This document shows, piece after piece, positions 53,311 through 62,568 of a stretch of 64,000 nucleotides of DNA. The notes beneath the pieces are model-generated. The model was not told the DNA's origin. It made no database searches and saw only the letters and a list, made by a program, of their open reading frames with translations. Each line of letters begins with the position of its first letter. The first letter of the stretch is position 1. The stretch is from Pseudomonadota bacterium (GTDB taxonomy: Bacteria; Pseudomonadota; Gammaproteobacteria; CALCKW01): positions 40,854 through 104,853 of the forward strand of contig JBCCUP010000006.1 in assembly GCA_039196715.1 (NCBI GenBank). Direction: 5' to 3'. The translations under genes and the position numbers were made by a program.

Positions 53311-54255
53311 TCACGGCAGGGGAATGAACTCCTGGTCATCGCCCGGTGGCAGCGTAAAGGTCGTCTCGTCCCAATGACCCGATTGCGCGGCACGCTGCCA
53401 GGCGTGCTTGGCGTCTTCGATCTTCTCGCGTGACGAGGACACGAAGTTCCACCAGATGTGGCGAGGCCCGTTCAGCGTGGCGCCGCCGAGCAACATCAGT
53501 CGCGCGCCTTCGGACCCGGCTTGCACACTGATCTTGTCGCCGGGGCGAAAGACCGCCATACGGCCGGCGTCGAGGTCCTGGCCAGCCACGCGAATGCTGC
53601 CGCTGAGGATGTAGAGGCCACGGTCTTCGTGCTCGTCCGGCATGGGCAGGTGGGTGTGCGCTTCGAGCACGGCGTCGGCGTAGAAGAGCTCCGAATGGGT
53701 GCGCACCGGTGCGCGCTCGCCGTAGGCGCTGCCGAGGATCAGCCGCACCGTCTTGCCTTCGGCTTCGAGAAAGGGCAGCGCGTCGGCGCCGGTGTGCTCG
53801 AAATCGGGCGCGGTGTCCTCGTGCTCCTCTGGGAGGGCCAGCCAGGTCTGGATGCCGTAGAGTGCGTGGCGTGCGGCACGGGTCTCCGGGCTGGTGCGTT
53901 CGGAATGGGTGATGCCCTTGCCGGCGGTCATGAGGTTGACCTCGCCCGGGTAGATCATCTGGTTGGTGCCGAGCGAATCCCGGTGCTGGAATTCGCCTTG
54001 GAGCAGGTAGGTCACCGTGGCGAGGCCGATGTGCGGGTGCGGACGCACGTCGATGCCGCCCTCAGTGATGAATTCCGCCGGGCCCATCTGATCGAAAAAA
54101 ATGAACGGGCCGACCAGCTGCCGTTGGGCGGTTGGCAGCGCGCGCCGTACGCTGAAGCCGCCGAGGTCGTGGGCGCGCGGGACGATCAGGGTCTCGATGG
54201 CGTCGACATCGCCCGGGTCGGGGCAGTGGGCGTCAAGTGCCGGGTTCCAACTCAT
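53311..54255 (-). CDS. Pirin family protein
   Basis: A 314-residue bicupin. The N-terminal cupin carries the metal-binding pattern RPHPHIGLATVTYLLQGEFQ, HRDSLGT and GKGITHSERT. The C-terminal half is the pirin_C domain (ILSGSIRVAGQDLDAGRMAV, ARLMLLGGATL). Bacterial pirins include quercetin dioxygenases and metabolic modulators. Its ATG overlaps the stop of the second pirin gene (ATGA), so the operon runs azoreductase, YhhW-like pirin, then this pirin. Confidence 0.92.
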   Translation of the reverse strand: MSWNPALDAHCPDPGDVDAIETLIVPRAHDLGGFSVRRALPTAQRQLVGPFIFFDQMGPAEFITEGGIDVRPHPHIGLATVTYLLQGEFQHRDSLGTNQMIYPGEVNLMTAGKGITHSERTSPETRAARHALYGIQTWLALPEEHEDTAPDFEHTGADALPFLEAEGKTVRLILGSAYGERAPVRTHSELFYADAVLEAHTHLPMPDEHEDRGLYILSGSIRVAGQDLDAGRMAVFRPGDKISVQAGSEGARLMLLGGATLNGPRHIWWNFVSSSREKIEDAKHAWQRAAQSGHWDETTFTLPPGDDQEFIPLP

Positions 54256-55010
54256 GCTGCCTCCAGGTCGAACAACAGGATTTCCGCGCTCACGCCGGTA
54301 TGCAGGGTCAAGCTTCCCGGTGCCGACACCGCGAGCCCGTCACCCTGGCGCAGCGGGGTATCGTTCACCGCGACGCTGCCGTTGACGACCTGAATCCAGA
54401 CGGCCCGTCCCGGGGCCAGGGTGTGCGTGATCTGCTGGCTGCCCGACAGCGTGGCCGCGTACACGTCGGCCTGCGCCTGCACCCGCATCGACCCGTTGCG
54501 GCCGTCTCGCGACAGGAACAACGCGAGCTTGCCGTCCTTGTCGCTCGGGTCGATATCGAGCGTGTCGTAGCGCGGCTCGCCGCCGAGCTGATCGGGCATC
54601 AACCAGACCTGCAGGAAACGCACGGGATCGGTGTCAGACGGGTTGAACTCACTGTGCACCACACCGCGTCCGGCGCTCATGTATTGCACGCCGCCCGCAC
54701 CCACCACGGAGCCGTTACCGAGGCTGTCACGGTGCTCGAGTGCACCCGCCACGACGTACGAGAAGATCTCGGCATCGCGGTGCGGGTGGGCGCCGAAGCC
54801 CTTGCCTGCACTGACGTGGTCGTCGTTGATCACGCGCAGGTTGGCGAACTGCATGTGCGCCGGGTCGTGGTAGTTTCCGAAACTGAAACTGTGCGCCGAT
54901 GTCAGCCAGCCGAAGTCGGCCTGGCCGCGCGCGTCTGCGCGCCGCACCCGCAGCGCGGCTGCGGGCACGGGCGCGACGCCCGGATCCTGGGTGGCGGTCA
55001 CGGTGGCCAT
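54252..55010 (-). CDS. Pirin-like bicupin, YhhW/YhaK type
   Basis: A 252-residue pirin-like protein. Metal ligands fall in FGAHPHRDAEIFSYVVAG, EHRDSLGN and RGVVHSEFNPS; the short C-terminal cupin is of the YhaK/YhhW kind, whose E. coli member has quercetinase activity. HSFSFGNYHDPAHMQF near the N-terminus is typical. Directly follows the azoreductase gene (one-base gap) and overlaps the larger pirin gene, so all three are co-expressed. Confidence 0.92.
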   Translation of the reverse strand: MATVTATQDPGVAPVPAAALRVRRADARGQADFGWLTSAHSFSFGNYHDPAHMQFANLRVINDDHVSAGKGFGAHPHRDAEIFSYVVAGALEHRDSLGNGSVVGAGGVQYMSAGRGVVHSEFNPSDTDPVRFLQVWLMPDQLGGEPRYDTLDIDPSDKDGKLALFLSRDGRNGSMRVQAQADVYAATLSGSQQITHTLAPGRAVWIQVVNGSVAVNDTPLRQGDGLAVSAPGSLTLHTGVSAEILLFDLEAA

Positions 55011-55011
55011 G

Positions 55012-55608
55012 TCAGGCGGCCTCTGCCAGCGCGCGCGCTTCGGCCTGTGCTGCCGCGATCACCGCCGCCGGGTCCTTCGAGCCCGCGAGACCGGCGGCGC
55101 CGATCACGGTCACGTCGTGGATGCCGACGAAGCCGAGCACGTGTTTCAGGTACGGCGTCGCGAAGTCGATGTCGCTGCCGATCGGTGTGCCGCCCGACGT
55201 GGCGAGCACCACGGCGCGCTTGCCTTCGAGCAGGCCGACCGGACCGTTCTCGCTGTAGCGGAACGTCAACCCGGCGCGGGCGACCATGTCGACCCAGGCC
55301 TTGAGAGTGGCAGGTACACCGAAGTTGTAGATTGGCGTGGTGATCACCACCAGGTCTGCTGCCTTGAGCTCCGCGACGCGCGCGTCGGAGTAGGCGAGCG
55401 CGTCGCGCTGCGCGTCCGAGCGGGCATCGGCAGGTGTGAAGTTGGCACCGATCCAGTCGGCGTCCACGAACGGCGCGCCGGAGTTGGTGTCGAAGGCGGT
55501 CACGGTCGTGTCGTGTTGCGCAGCGAATGCGTCGACCAGTTGATCGCCGAGTTGTTTGGAGACGGAATCGGTCTGGCGCGCGCTGGCGTCGATGCGGAGG
55601 ATGTGCAT
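55012..55608 (-). CDS. azoR: FMN-dependent NADH-azoreductase/quinone reductase
   Basis: A 198-residue flavodoxin-fold reductase like AzoR. It begins MHILRIDASARQTDSVSKQL with FMN-phosphate contacts, then TTPIYNFGVPATLKAWVDMV and RAVVLATSGGTPIGSDIDFA. AzoR enzymes reduce quinones and azo dyes by two electrons and protect against electrophilic quinones. ATG 55608 was chosen; 16 upstream codons lie in the promoter region. It leads an operon with two pirins and diverges from a LysR regulator, a common quinone/flavonoid response layout. Confidence 0.92.
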   Translation of the reverse strand: MHILRIDASARQTDSVSKQLGDQLVDAFAAQHDTTVTAFDTNSGAPFVDADWIGANFTPADARSDAQRDALAYSDARVAELKAADLVVITTPIYNFGVPATLKAWVDMVARAGLTFRYSENGPVGLLEGKRAVVLATSGGTPIGSDIDFATPYLKHVLGFVGIHDVTVIGAAGLAGSKDPAAVIAAAQAEARALAEAA

Positions 55609-55647
55609 GGCAGGTTCACCGTTTTGAGTTCTGGTGTGGCTATAGTG

Positions 55648-55661
55648 GGCGTGCACACGCC
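55648..55661. promoter_or_regulatory. Dyad in the azoR/LysR divergent promoter
   Basis: GGCGTGCACACGCC is a 14-bp dyad with six-base arms in the 115-bp gap between azoR and the LysR gene, next to a TATA-like element. It is a candidate LysR-type binding site. Confidence 0.5.
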
Positions 55662-55668
55662 AAAGATA

Positions 55669-55686
55669 AGCCCGCTTCGGCGGGTT
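55669..55686. repeat. UUCG-loop hairpin in the divergent promoter
   Basis: AGCCCGC (55669-55675) pairs with GCGGGTT (55680-55686), one G-U pair, across TTCG. It looks like an intrinsic terminator stem but lies between two divergent promoters and has no T-run, so it may insulate the two transcripts or sit in the LysR leader. Confidence 0.45.
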
Positions 55687-55723
55687 ACAGTGTTCTCAGA
55701 ATCGCAACAACACCGCAGACCTC

Positions 55724-56620
55724 ATGAGCCGATTTGACGAAATTGCCGTGTTTGTCCGAACCGTGGAAGCCGGTTCCTTCACCGCCGCCGCCACGCAACT
55801 GGGCATCGGCAAGTCGATCGTCAGCCGCCGGATTCGCGAGCTCGAGCAACGCCTGGGTGCCCAGCTGCTGGTGCGCTCGACACGCACACAGCACCTGACC
55901 GACGAGGGCCAGGCCCTCTACGAGCGCGCCACCGAGTTGCTGGCAGCCTGGCAGGACATGGAGTCGCTCGGACGGGTTGAAGACAGTCCGCTGGCCGGGC
56001 GTATCCGGGTGTCGGTCCCGCTCTCCTTTGGCCTTGCGCGCTTCGGCCCAGCGCTCTCGTCGTTCTGCGAACTGCACCCGGATGTACACCTCGACGTGCA
56101 GTTCAGCGATCGCAAGGTAGATCTGATCGCCGAAGGATTCGACGTGGCGTTGCGGATCGCCGATCTGCCGGACTCGACCTTGAAGGCGCGGAAGCTCGAA
56201 ACCATCACCCACACCGCGGTGGCGAGCCCTGTCTTTTTGCTGCAAAACGGCACACCGACCCGCCCCGCGGACCTCACGCTGATGCCGGAACTGCGCTTTG
56301 GCCTGCGCGAGCGCAAACGCTGGCCGTACGTGGACACCGACGGCACCGTGGGCGAGATTGAGTTGCAGGCCCGGTTGTCAGCCGACAACGGTGAGTTTCT
56401 CTGCGACGCGGCGTGTCGCGGGCTCGGCGTCGTGCTCTTGCCCCGGTTCATCGTCGATCAGGCGATTGAACGCGGTGATCTGGTTGAACTGCTGCCCGAC
56501 GTTGACTGGTACACGCTCGAACTGTTTGCGGTCTATCCGGCCACGCGGCACTTGCCGCAGCGCGTGCGCGCCCTGATCGATCACCTGGTCGACTGTTGCG
56601 GTGGCTCGGAGGCTGGCTGA
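55724..56620 (+). CDS. LysR family transcriptional regulator
   Basis: A 298-residue LysR regulator. The N-terminal helix-turn-helix is FVRTVEAGSFTAAATQLGIG plus KSIVSRRIRELEQRLGAQLL, and the rest is a periplasmic-binding-like effector domain of the CrgA-like subgroup (RIRVSVPLSFGLARFGPALS, DVALRIADLPDSTLKAR). It most likely controls the divergent azoR-pirin operon in response to a quinone or aromatic effector. Its 3-prime end overlaps the convergent SURF1 gene by 40 bases. Confidence 0.94.
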   Translation: MSRFDEIAVFVRTVEAGSFTAAATQLGIGKSIVSRRIRELEQRLGAQLLVRSTRTQHLTDEGQALYERATELLAAWQDMESLGRVEDSPLAGRIRVSVPLSFGLARFGPALSSFCELHPDVHLDVQFSDRKVDLIAEGFDVALRIADLPDSTLKARKLETITHTAVASPVFLLQNGTPTRPADLTLMPELRFGLRERKRWPYVDTDGTVGEIELQARLSADNGEFLCDAACRGLGVVLLPRFIVDQAIERGDLVELLPDVDWYTLELFAVYPATRHLPQRVRALIDHLVDCCGGSEAG

Positions 56621-57354
56621 TCGTTGCAATCTTGGCCTCGTTGATGGCTGTCGGTGCCACGTCGCCGCCGACTGTCCCGAAACACACAGACACAGGCGAC
56701 CAGCAGACCAGCTGCCATCGCATACCAGGTGAGCGCGTAGCTGAGGTGGTTGTTTCGGAACGTGAGTGGCATCAGGCTGCCGCGTGGCCAGGCGTCGGGA
56801 GCCAGGGCGTGTTCAGCTGCGATGTAGAAGGGTTCTGCACGTGACAGCCCGGCGTGGGTGCTGAGTTGCGCCGTGTCGGGCGAAAACCACCGCCCGGCCG
56901 TCGGGTCGTTCTTCTCGAGCAGCGTGCCATGTGGCACCGATGCACGCACATGGCCCAGGATGGTCTGCGTGCCCTCGGGCGACACCCAGTCTGCGGGGCC
57001 ACTGCCACTGGGCACAAACCCTCGGTTGATCCAATAGACACCCTCTGCTGCAAACAGTGGGGCCATGAGCCAGTGGCCCGGACCGAGTTCGGTGACCGCT
57101 TTGACTCTCTGGCTCAGATCGTGATCGAAGACACCGGTCACGGCCACACGTGCATAGCGGTGGCGGGACACATCGAAGTGCGTCGGTGGAGCCACCGGAG
57201 GCTGGAAGGCGCGGGCGGTCACCGTGTCGATGAGGTCCTGTTTCCACGCCAGGCGCCGTAGCTGCCAGTTGCCCAGCAGAACCAGGCACACGAACACCAG
57301 CAGCGTGGCGCACACCACGGTGACGCGCACCCAAGGACGGCGCTGCGTGTCCAT
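56581..57354 (-). CDS. SURF1 family protein, oxidase assembly
   Basis: A 257-residue protein with helices near 12-30 and 208-226 enclosing a large periplasmic domain, as in SURF1/Shy1. Conserved pieces: LVLLGNWQLRRLAWKQDLID, YARVAVTGVF, GPGHWLMAPLF, VYWINRGFVP and HLSYALTWYAMA. It helps insert heme into the terminal oxidase. It follows cyoD by one base, so it is part of the cyo operon. The C-terminal 30 residues are hydrophilic and overlap the LysR gene end. Confidence 0.92.
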   Translation of the reverse strand: MDTQRRPWVRVTVVCATLLVFVCLVLLGNWQLRRLAWKQDLIDTVTARAFQPPVAPPTHFDVSRHRYARVAVTGVFDHDLSQRVKAVTELGPGHWLMAPLFAAEGVYWINRGFVPSGSGPADWVSPEGTQTILGHVRASVPHGTLLEKNDPTAGRWFSPDTAQLSTHAGLSRAEPFYIAAEHALAPDAWPRGSLMPLTFRNNHLSYALTWYAMAAGLLVACVCVFRDSRRRRGTDSHQRGQDCNDQPASEPPQQSTR

Positions 57355-57355
57355 C

Positions 57356-57715
57356 TCAGGGCAGGTTGCGCACGCGGTCGATCAATTCGTGGTCCGGCAT
57401 CATGTTGTCGTGCAAGTGCAGCATGACCCAAATGGAGCCGGCGAGAATGATGACCAGCAGAATGGCAGTGAACACCAGCGACAGTGCCTGCCATCCGGCT
57501 TCCACCTTGATCGAGACATGCAGGAAATAGTGCACGTGCACGAGGATTTGTGCGGCGCCGAGGCCGAAGATCACCATCAGACTGACACCGAGGTTGTCGG
57601 CCTGACCCGACATCACCCAGGCAAACGGGATCACGGTCAGTACCACGGACAATGCAAACCCGGTGAGATAGCCGCGTGTGGTTGCGTGCATGCTGTCGGC
57701 GTGCTCTTGGCTCAC
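57356..57715 (-). CDS. cyoD: Cytochrome bo3 ubiquinol oxidase subunit IV
   Basis: A 119-residue subunit with three membrane helices (RGYLTGFALSVVLTVIPFAW, LMVIFGLGAAQILVHVHYFL, LSLVFTAILLVIILAGSIWV). It supports assembly of the CuB site. The GTG at 57715 overlaps the cyoC stop and gives an N-terminus ([20 protein letters not shown]) that aligns with E. coli CyoD, so it is preferred to ATG 57691. Confidence 0.93.
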   Translation of the reverse strand: MSQEHADSMHATTRGYLTGFALSVVLTVIPFAWVMSGQADNLGVSLMVIFGLGAAQILVHVHYFLHVSIKVEAGWQALSLVFTAILLVIILAGSIWVMLHLHDNMMPDHELIDRVRNLP

Positions 57716-58368
57716 AGGATCACCCCTGTCAGGTACACGAAGGAAAACACCCCGATCCAGATGAGGTCGAGGAAATGCCAGAACAGGCTCAGGCACATCA
57801 CGCGCCGCTCGTTTGCGGGTGTGATGCCGTGCAATCCCAGCTGCGAGAGCAGGACACAGAGCCAGATCACGCCGACGGTGACGTGCAGGCCGTGGGTGCC
57901 CACCAACAGGTAGAACGAAGACAGGAAGGCGCTTGCGTTCGGTGTGGCGCCGATTTGCCACAGGTGGGCGAATTCATAGATCTCTAGTCCGAGGAACCCC
58001 AACCCGAAGAGCCCGGTGACAATCAGCCAGACAACTAAGGCGCGCAGTTGCCGTGCTTGCATCGCGATCATTGCGAAGCCATAGGTGATCGACGACAGCA
58101 GCAACATCGCCGTCGACACCGCAATCAGGCGAAGATCGAACAGGTCCGCTGGTGAAGGGCCTGCGGCGTAGTTCTGGCCGAGCACGGCGTGCACAGCGAA
58201 CAGGATGCCGAAGATCAGACAATCGCTCATCAGGTACAGCCAGAATCCCAGCATGGTGGGGGAGCTGTGGCCGTGATCGCCCTCGTCGATCACGTAGAAA
58301 TCCGATGTCTGCGGGGGATCGCCCAACGGGATGTCGAGCGCCGTGGCGGTCGGTGTCGGTGTGCTCAC
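57712..58368 (-). CDS. cyoC: Cytochrome bo3 ubiquinol oxidase subunit III
   Basis: A 218-residue subunit III with five membrane helices. Characteristic segments: [51 protein letters not shown] and [20 protein letters not shown]. The GTG at 58368 overlaps the cyoB stop in GTGA, and its own stop overlaps the cyoD start in the same way, a repeated coupling arrangement in this operon. Confidence 0.95.
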   Translation of the reverse strand: MSTPTPTATALDIPLGDPPQTSDFYVIDEGDHGHSSPTMLGFWLYLMSDCLIFGILFAVHAVLGQNYAAGPSPADLFDLRLIAVSTAMLLLSSITYGFAMIAMQARQLRALVVWLIVTGLFGLGFLGLEIYEFAHLWQIGATPNASAFLSSFYLLVGTHGLHVTVGVIWLCVLLSQLGLHGITPANERRVMCLSLFWHFLDLIWIGVFSFVYLTGVIL

Positions 58369-60398
58369 GTTGCGGCACTCCCGCTTGAGCCCGGTCCACC
58401 GGCCGACTCGATGGCGGCCACTTCGTCGACGGGGACGTGGTAATCACGGTCGTAGTCGAAGGTGTGCATGATCGCGTAGGCCACCGTCGACAGGAAGGCC
58501 GCCGCGGCCAGCCACCAGACATGCCACACCAACGCAAACCCCATCACCGTCGCCGCAGCCGAGATCAGCACGCCCGAGGCAGTGGATTTCGGCATGTGAA
58601 TCGGTTGAAAGTGTGCACCTGGCCGAGCGACGCCCAGTTTTTTCATCTGCGCCCAGGCATCAAGCTCGTGGACTTTGGGCGTGAGTGCGAAGTTGTAATA
58701 CGGTGGCGGGGAGGTCGTTGACCACTCCAGTGTGCGACCGTCCCAGGGGTCGCCGGTGTGATCTCGCAGCGACTCACGGCGCAGAACCGACACCACGATC
58801 TGGATGATGAACGCAACGACGCCGACAGCGATGAGCAGGGCGCCGATCGCCGCAGTCACGAAAAAGGCGCCGTAGATTGTGTCTTCGAACTGGCTGAGTC
58901 GGCGTGTCACACCCATCAGGCCGAGGACATAGATCGGCATGAAGGCAAGGTAGAAGCCAGCCACCCAGCCCCAGAAGCTGACCTTGCCCCAGAACGGGTC
59001 GAGCTTGAAGCCGAACGCCTTGGGAAACCAGAACACGATGCCTGCGAAGATGCCGTAGACGACACCGCCGATGATGACGTTGTGGAAGTGCGCAATCAGG
59101 AACAGGCTGTTGTGGAGCACGTAGTCCGCTGGCGGTACGGCGAGCAACACGCCCGTCATGCCACCGATGACGAAGGTCAGCATGAAGGCCAGCGTCCACA
59201 TCATCGGGAGCTCGAAACGCACACGGCCCTTGTACATCGTGAACAACCAATTGAACAGCTTCGCACCTGTCGGTATCGAGATGATCATGGTCGTGATGCC
59301 GAAAAAGGAGTTCACGCTTGCGCCGGCCCCCATCGTGAAGAAATGGTGCAACCACACGATGTACGACAGGATCATGATCACGCAGGTGGCGTACACCATC
59401 GAGGTGTAGCCGAACAGACGCTTGCCGGTGAACACTGGCACGATTTCGGAAAAGATGCCGAAAATCGGCAGTATCAGGATGTAGACCTCCGGGTGACCCC
59501 AGATCCAGATCAGGTTCACGTACATCATCGGGTTGCCACCGAGGTCGTTCGTGAAGAAGTTGGTACCGAGGTAACGGTCTGCGGTCAGCAGCGCCAGGGT
59601 TGCCGACAACACCGGGAAAGTCGCCACGATCAACACGTTGGTGCAGAGCGTGGTCCAACAGAACACCGGCATCTTCATCCAACTCATGCCGGGCGCACGC
59701 ATCTTGACCAGCGTGACGATGAGGTTGATTCCCGAGAGCGTCGTGCCGATGCCTGCGATGTTGAGCGACCAGAGGTAGTAGTCCATCCCGACGCCGGGGC
59801 TGAAGGTGAGGCCGGACAACGGCGGGTACGCCAACCAACCGGCAGTCGAGAACTCGCCCACGAACAGTGACACCATGATGAGCACGGCGCCCGACACTGT
59901 CAGCCAGAAACTGAGGTTGTTCAGGAAGGGGAAAGCGACATCCCGCGCACCGATCTGCAACGGCATCACGTAGTTCATGAAGCCGGTCACGAGCGGCATC
60001 GCGACGAAGAAGATCATGATCACGCCGTGCGCGGTGAAGATCTGGTCGTAGTGGTGCGGGTCGAGGAAGCTGCCAATGCCCATGGACGCGAGCGCCTGTT
60101 GGGCGCGCATCAACAGCGCATCGGCGAAACCGCGCAGCAACATCACGATACCCAGCACCATGTACATGATGCCGATTTTCTTGTGGTCCACCGAGGTGAA
60201 CCATTCGCGCCAGAGGTAGCCCCAGAGTTTGAAGTAGGTCAGCGCGCCAACGAGCGCGGCCCCGCCAACTACCACCCCGATGAAGGTCGACAGGATCACC
60301 GGATCGTAGAGCGGGAACACGTCCCAGGTCAGCTTGCCGAAAAGGGGGTGTGCGGTGTCGGCGCCGGCCGTGCCGTGTGCGTCAAGAGCTGAGGCCAT
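58365..60398 (-). CDS. cyoB: Cytochrome bo3 ubiquinol oxidase subunit I
   Basis: The catalytic 677-residue heme-copper subunit with about fifteen helices. The metal ligands are visible: low-spin heme histidines in [11 protein letters not shown] and the later AHFHNVI, CuB histidine and cross-linked tyrosine in [12 protein letters not shown], and the CuB His-His in WLHHFFTMG. It reduces oxygen to water while pumping protons, using ubiquinol. It starts at ATG 60398, 55 bp after cyoA. A full-length normal subunit. Confidence 0.97.
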   Translation of the reverse strand: MASALDAHGTAGADTAHPLFGKLTWDVFPLYDPVILSTFIGVVVGGAALVGALTYFKLWGYLWREWFTSVDHKKIGIMYMVLGIVMLLRGFADALLMRAQQALASMGIGSFLDPHHYDQIFTAHGVIMIFFVAMPLVTGFMNYVMPLQIGARDVAFPFLNNLSFWLTVSGAVLIMVSLFVGEFSTAGWLAYPPLSGLTFSPGVGMDYYLWSLNIAGIGTTLSGINLIVTLVKMRAPGMSWMKMPVFCWTTLCTNVLIVATFPVLSATLALLTADRYLGTNFFTNDLGGNPMMYVNLIWIWGHPEVYILILPIFGIFSEIVPVFTGKRLFGYTSMVYATCVIMILSYIVWLHHFFTMGAGASVNSFFGITTMIISIPTGAKLFNWLFTMYKGRVRFELPMMWTLAFMLTFVIGGMTGVLLAVPPADYVLHNSLFLIAHFHNVIIGGVVYGIFAGIVFWFPKAFGFKLDPFWGKVSFWGWVAGFYLAFMPIYVLGLMGVTRRLSQFEDTIYGAFFVTAAIGALLIAVGVVAFIIQIVVSVLRRESLRDHTGDPWDGRTLEWSTTSPPPYYNFALTPKVHELDAWAQMKKLGVARPGAHFQPIHMPKSTASGVLISAAATVMGFALVWHVWWLAAAAFLSTVAYAIMHTFDYDRDYHVPVDEVAAIESAGGPGSSGSAAT

Positions 60399-60453
60399 GG
60401 GTCACACTCCGCGGATCGGTGTTCGGGTGTCGGGTCGCAGTCGCGTGGTCACG

Positions 60454-61497
60454 TCAGTACTCCGCGAAAAGCTGCCACTGATCGCGCGCAGCGGGTTTGA
60501 GCAAGGCGAGCAGGGCGCGCGAATCGTCGGCGAGACACATGCCACGGTAGATCTCGCGGTTGTGCAAACCGAGCAAACCACCACCGCCGAGTGCATCAAC
60601 CATCATCATGTCGTTCTGGCAGAGCGACTCGCCGTCCACGCACCGGTTCAGGATCGCCTCCCAGAGCCCGTCTTCGACACTGCTGAAAAAGCGGACCGGG
60701 TCGTCGATGCTCGGAGTCGCCGTCTCCAGGTACTGCGCCCGGTTCAGCGCAGTGTCGCTGCTGCGCACGCCGTCGACCCACGCGTCGAAACCGGCCTGAT
60801 CGAACGCGTGCATCTTGAAGCGCATGTGCGAAAAACCGGCACCGCTGTAGTTTGCCGAGAAACCGTCGTAGCTTCCCGGTTCGTTCAACACCGCATTGAG
60901 CTCCGTCTCCATGCCGGCCATGGTGTAGATCATGCCCGACATGGCCGGGATGTAGAACGCGTTCATGACGGTTTCGGAGGTCAGTTTGAACTCGATGGGT
61001 CGATCGACCACGGATGCCAATTCGTTGACGGTGGCGATCTTGTATTCCGGGTAGATGAACATCCACTTCCAGTCCAGCGCGACCACCTGGACCTGCAGAG
61101 GCTCGACGTCTTCGGTGACGGGTGTGGTTTCGTCGATGCGTGTGAGCGGGTCGTAGGGGTTCAGCCGGTGTGTGGCAACCCAGGTCAGGCCCGCGAGGCA
61201 GATGATGATGGCCATCGGCACAGACCAGATGACGATTTCCAGGCTGATCGAGTGGTCCCAGTCGGGCTCGTAGGTGGCGTTCTTGTTGCTCGCACGGAAG
61301 TGGAACGCGAAGAACACGGTCATCGCCATGACCGGCAGGATGACGATGAGCATCATGATGGTCGAGTAGACGATCAGATCGGCTTGTTGGCTTGCGACGT
61401 CGCCGGAGGGATCCATCACGACCAGCTCGCAGCCGGAGAGCATGAGTAAGCTGACGAGCAGCGTCGCGCGAGTGAGGCTATTGTTCATGGCGTCCAC
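60454..61497 (-). CDS. cyoA: Cytochrome bo3 ubiquinol oxidase subunit II
   Basis: A lipoprotein subunit II (347 residues) with a lipobox LSGC at the end of its signal peptide, two membrane helices and a periplasmic cupredoxin domain. The CuA ligands of cytochrome c oxidases are absent (SETVMNAFYIPAMSGMIYTM lacks the cysteines), identifying a quinol oxidase. GTG 61497 has AGGA at good spacing; ATG 61488 three codons later is the alternative. It is the first gene of cyoABCD-surf1. Confidence 0.95.
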   Translation of the reverse strand: MDAMNNSLTRATLLVSLLMLSGCELVVMDPSGDVASQQADLIVYSTIMMLIVILPVMAMTVFFAFHFRASNKNATYEPDWDHSISLEIVIWSVPMAIIICLAGLTWVATHRLNPYDPLTRIDETTPVTEDVEPLQVQVVALDWKWMFIYPEYKIATVNELASVVDRPIEFKLTSETVMNAFYIPAMSGMIYTMAGMETELNAVLNEPGSYDGFSANYSGAGFSHMRFKMHAFDQAGFDAWVDGVRSSDTALNRAQYLETATPSIDDPVRFFSSVEDGLWEAILNRCVDGESLCQNDMMMVDALGGGGLLGLHNREIYRGMCLADDSRALLALLKPAARDQWQLFAEY

Positions 61498-61585
61498 CGA
61501 ACATCCTGTTTGGCGAAGGGCGTCCGGGCAGCCGATGAACGGCGCTCGCTTCCCTGTGTCGGAGCCTACAACAGACGCGGGAATT

Positions 61586-61615
61586 TTGCCGATCCGAGAC
61601 GGATTTCTGTATATT
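61586..61615 (+). promoter_or_regulatory. Promoter for the truncated MFS gene, with internal dyad
   Basis: TTGCCG (61586-61591), an 18-bp spacer and TATATT (61610-61615). The spacer contains the dyad ATCCG-AGA-CGGAT (61592-61604), a good place for a repressor or MerR-type regulator. It lies between the divergent cyoA and MFS genes. Confidence 0.5.
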
Positions 61616-61662
61616 TTTTGTCTGCGTCACGGCGTGGCGTGACGGCGATGTGGGAACGGAAC

Positions 61663-62568
61663 ATGGCGCAAGAGAACACACCTATCAAACCCTCTGTCTC
61701 AATCGATGAAGTGGTCACGACGGTCGTCATGGCGCGTGTGACCGATTTTTTCGGATTCTTCGTTTACGCAATCGCGTCGGCGTTGGTCTTCCCCAGGTTG
61801 TTTTTTCCGATGTTCGAGCCGTTGACCGGCACACTCATCAGCTTTTCCGTGTTTTCACTCGCGTTTCTGGCGCGGCCTGTCGCCGCCCTGTTGGGTCGCA
61901 AGCTGCAGGACCGCATCGGCAAAGCGGGCAAGATCGTCGTTGGTTTGTTGCTGCTCGGAAGCGCCACGATGGCGATAGGCCTGTTGCCGAGCTTTGACAG
62001 CATTGGCTGGTATGCACCCGCATTGCTGGTTGTACTGCGAGTCATTCAAGGGCTGGGCCTCGGTGCGTCATGGGACGGCTTTACGCTGCAGTTGCAGGCC
62101 GCGTCTCCAGTCAACCGACGCGGTCTGTACGGGATGGTTCCGCAGTTGGGCGCACCCATCGGCTTTGCTGTCGCAGCTTCGCTATTTTACGTCTTGACCG
62201 ACTTTTTAACAGAAGAAGAATTTTTCTCTTTCGGGTGGCGTTTTGCATTTTTCTGCGTGCTTGCCGTCAACATCGTTTCCCTGTTCGCCCGCTTGCGACT
62301 GCTGACAGAGAACTTCGGCAGCGACCCTGCGCTTCTCGAGCCGTCGCGATCGCCCACGTCGACCACGGCAAGACAACGCTGGTCGACCAGCTGCTGTACC
62401 AGTCGGGCCGCTACCGGTCCGAGCAGCTCGACAAGCTCGCCGGCGGTCAGCACGGCCTGGTGTTCGACTCGAACGACCTGGAGCGTGAACGCGGCATCAC
62501 GATCTTCAGCAAGAACTGCGCCGTCCGGTACCAGTCGGCCGCGGGCGACGACTACCGGATCAACCTGA
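61663..62568 (+). pseudogene. MFS transporter (MHS type), truncated after six helices
   Basis: The first 228 or so residues are a metabolite:proton symporter-type MFS N-half: VVTTVVMARVTDFFGFFVYA, the cytosolic A-motif GRKLQDRIGKAGK, VLRVIQGLGLGASWDGF and six helices, ending near FARLRLLTENFGSDPALLE (to about 62340). After that the frame reads a Ser/Thr/Arg-rich tail (to 62568) which is TypA coding sequence in the wrong frame. The C-terminal six helices are missing, so transport is unlikely. ATG 61663 has GGAA upstream; ATG 61648 is possible. Confidence 0.75.
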
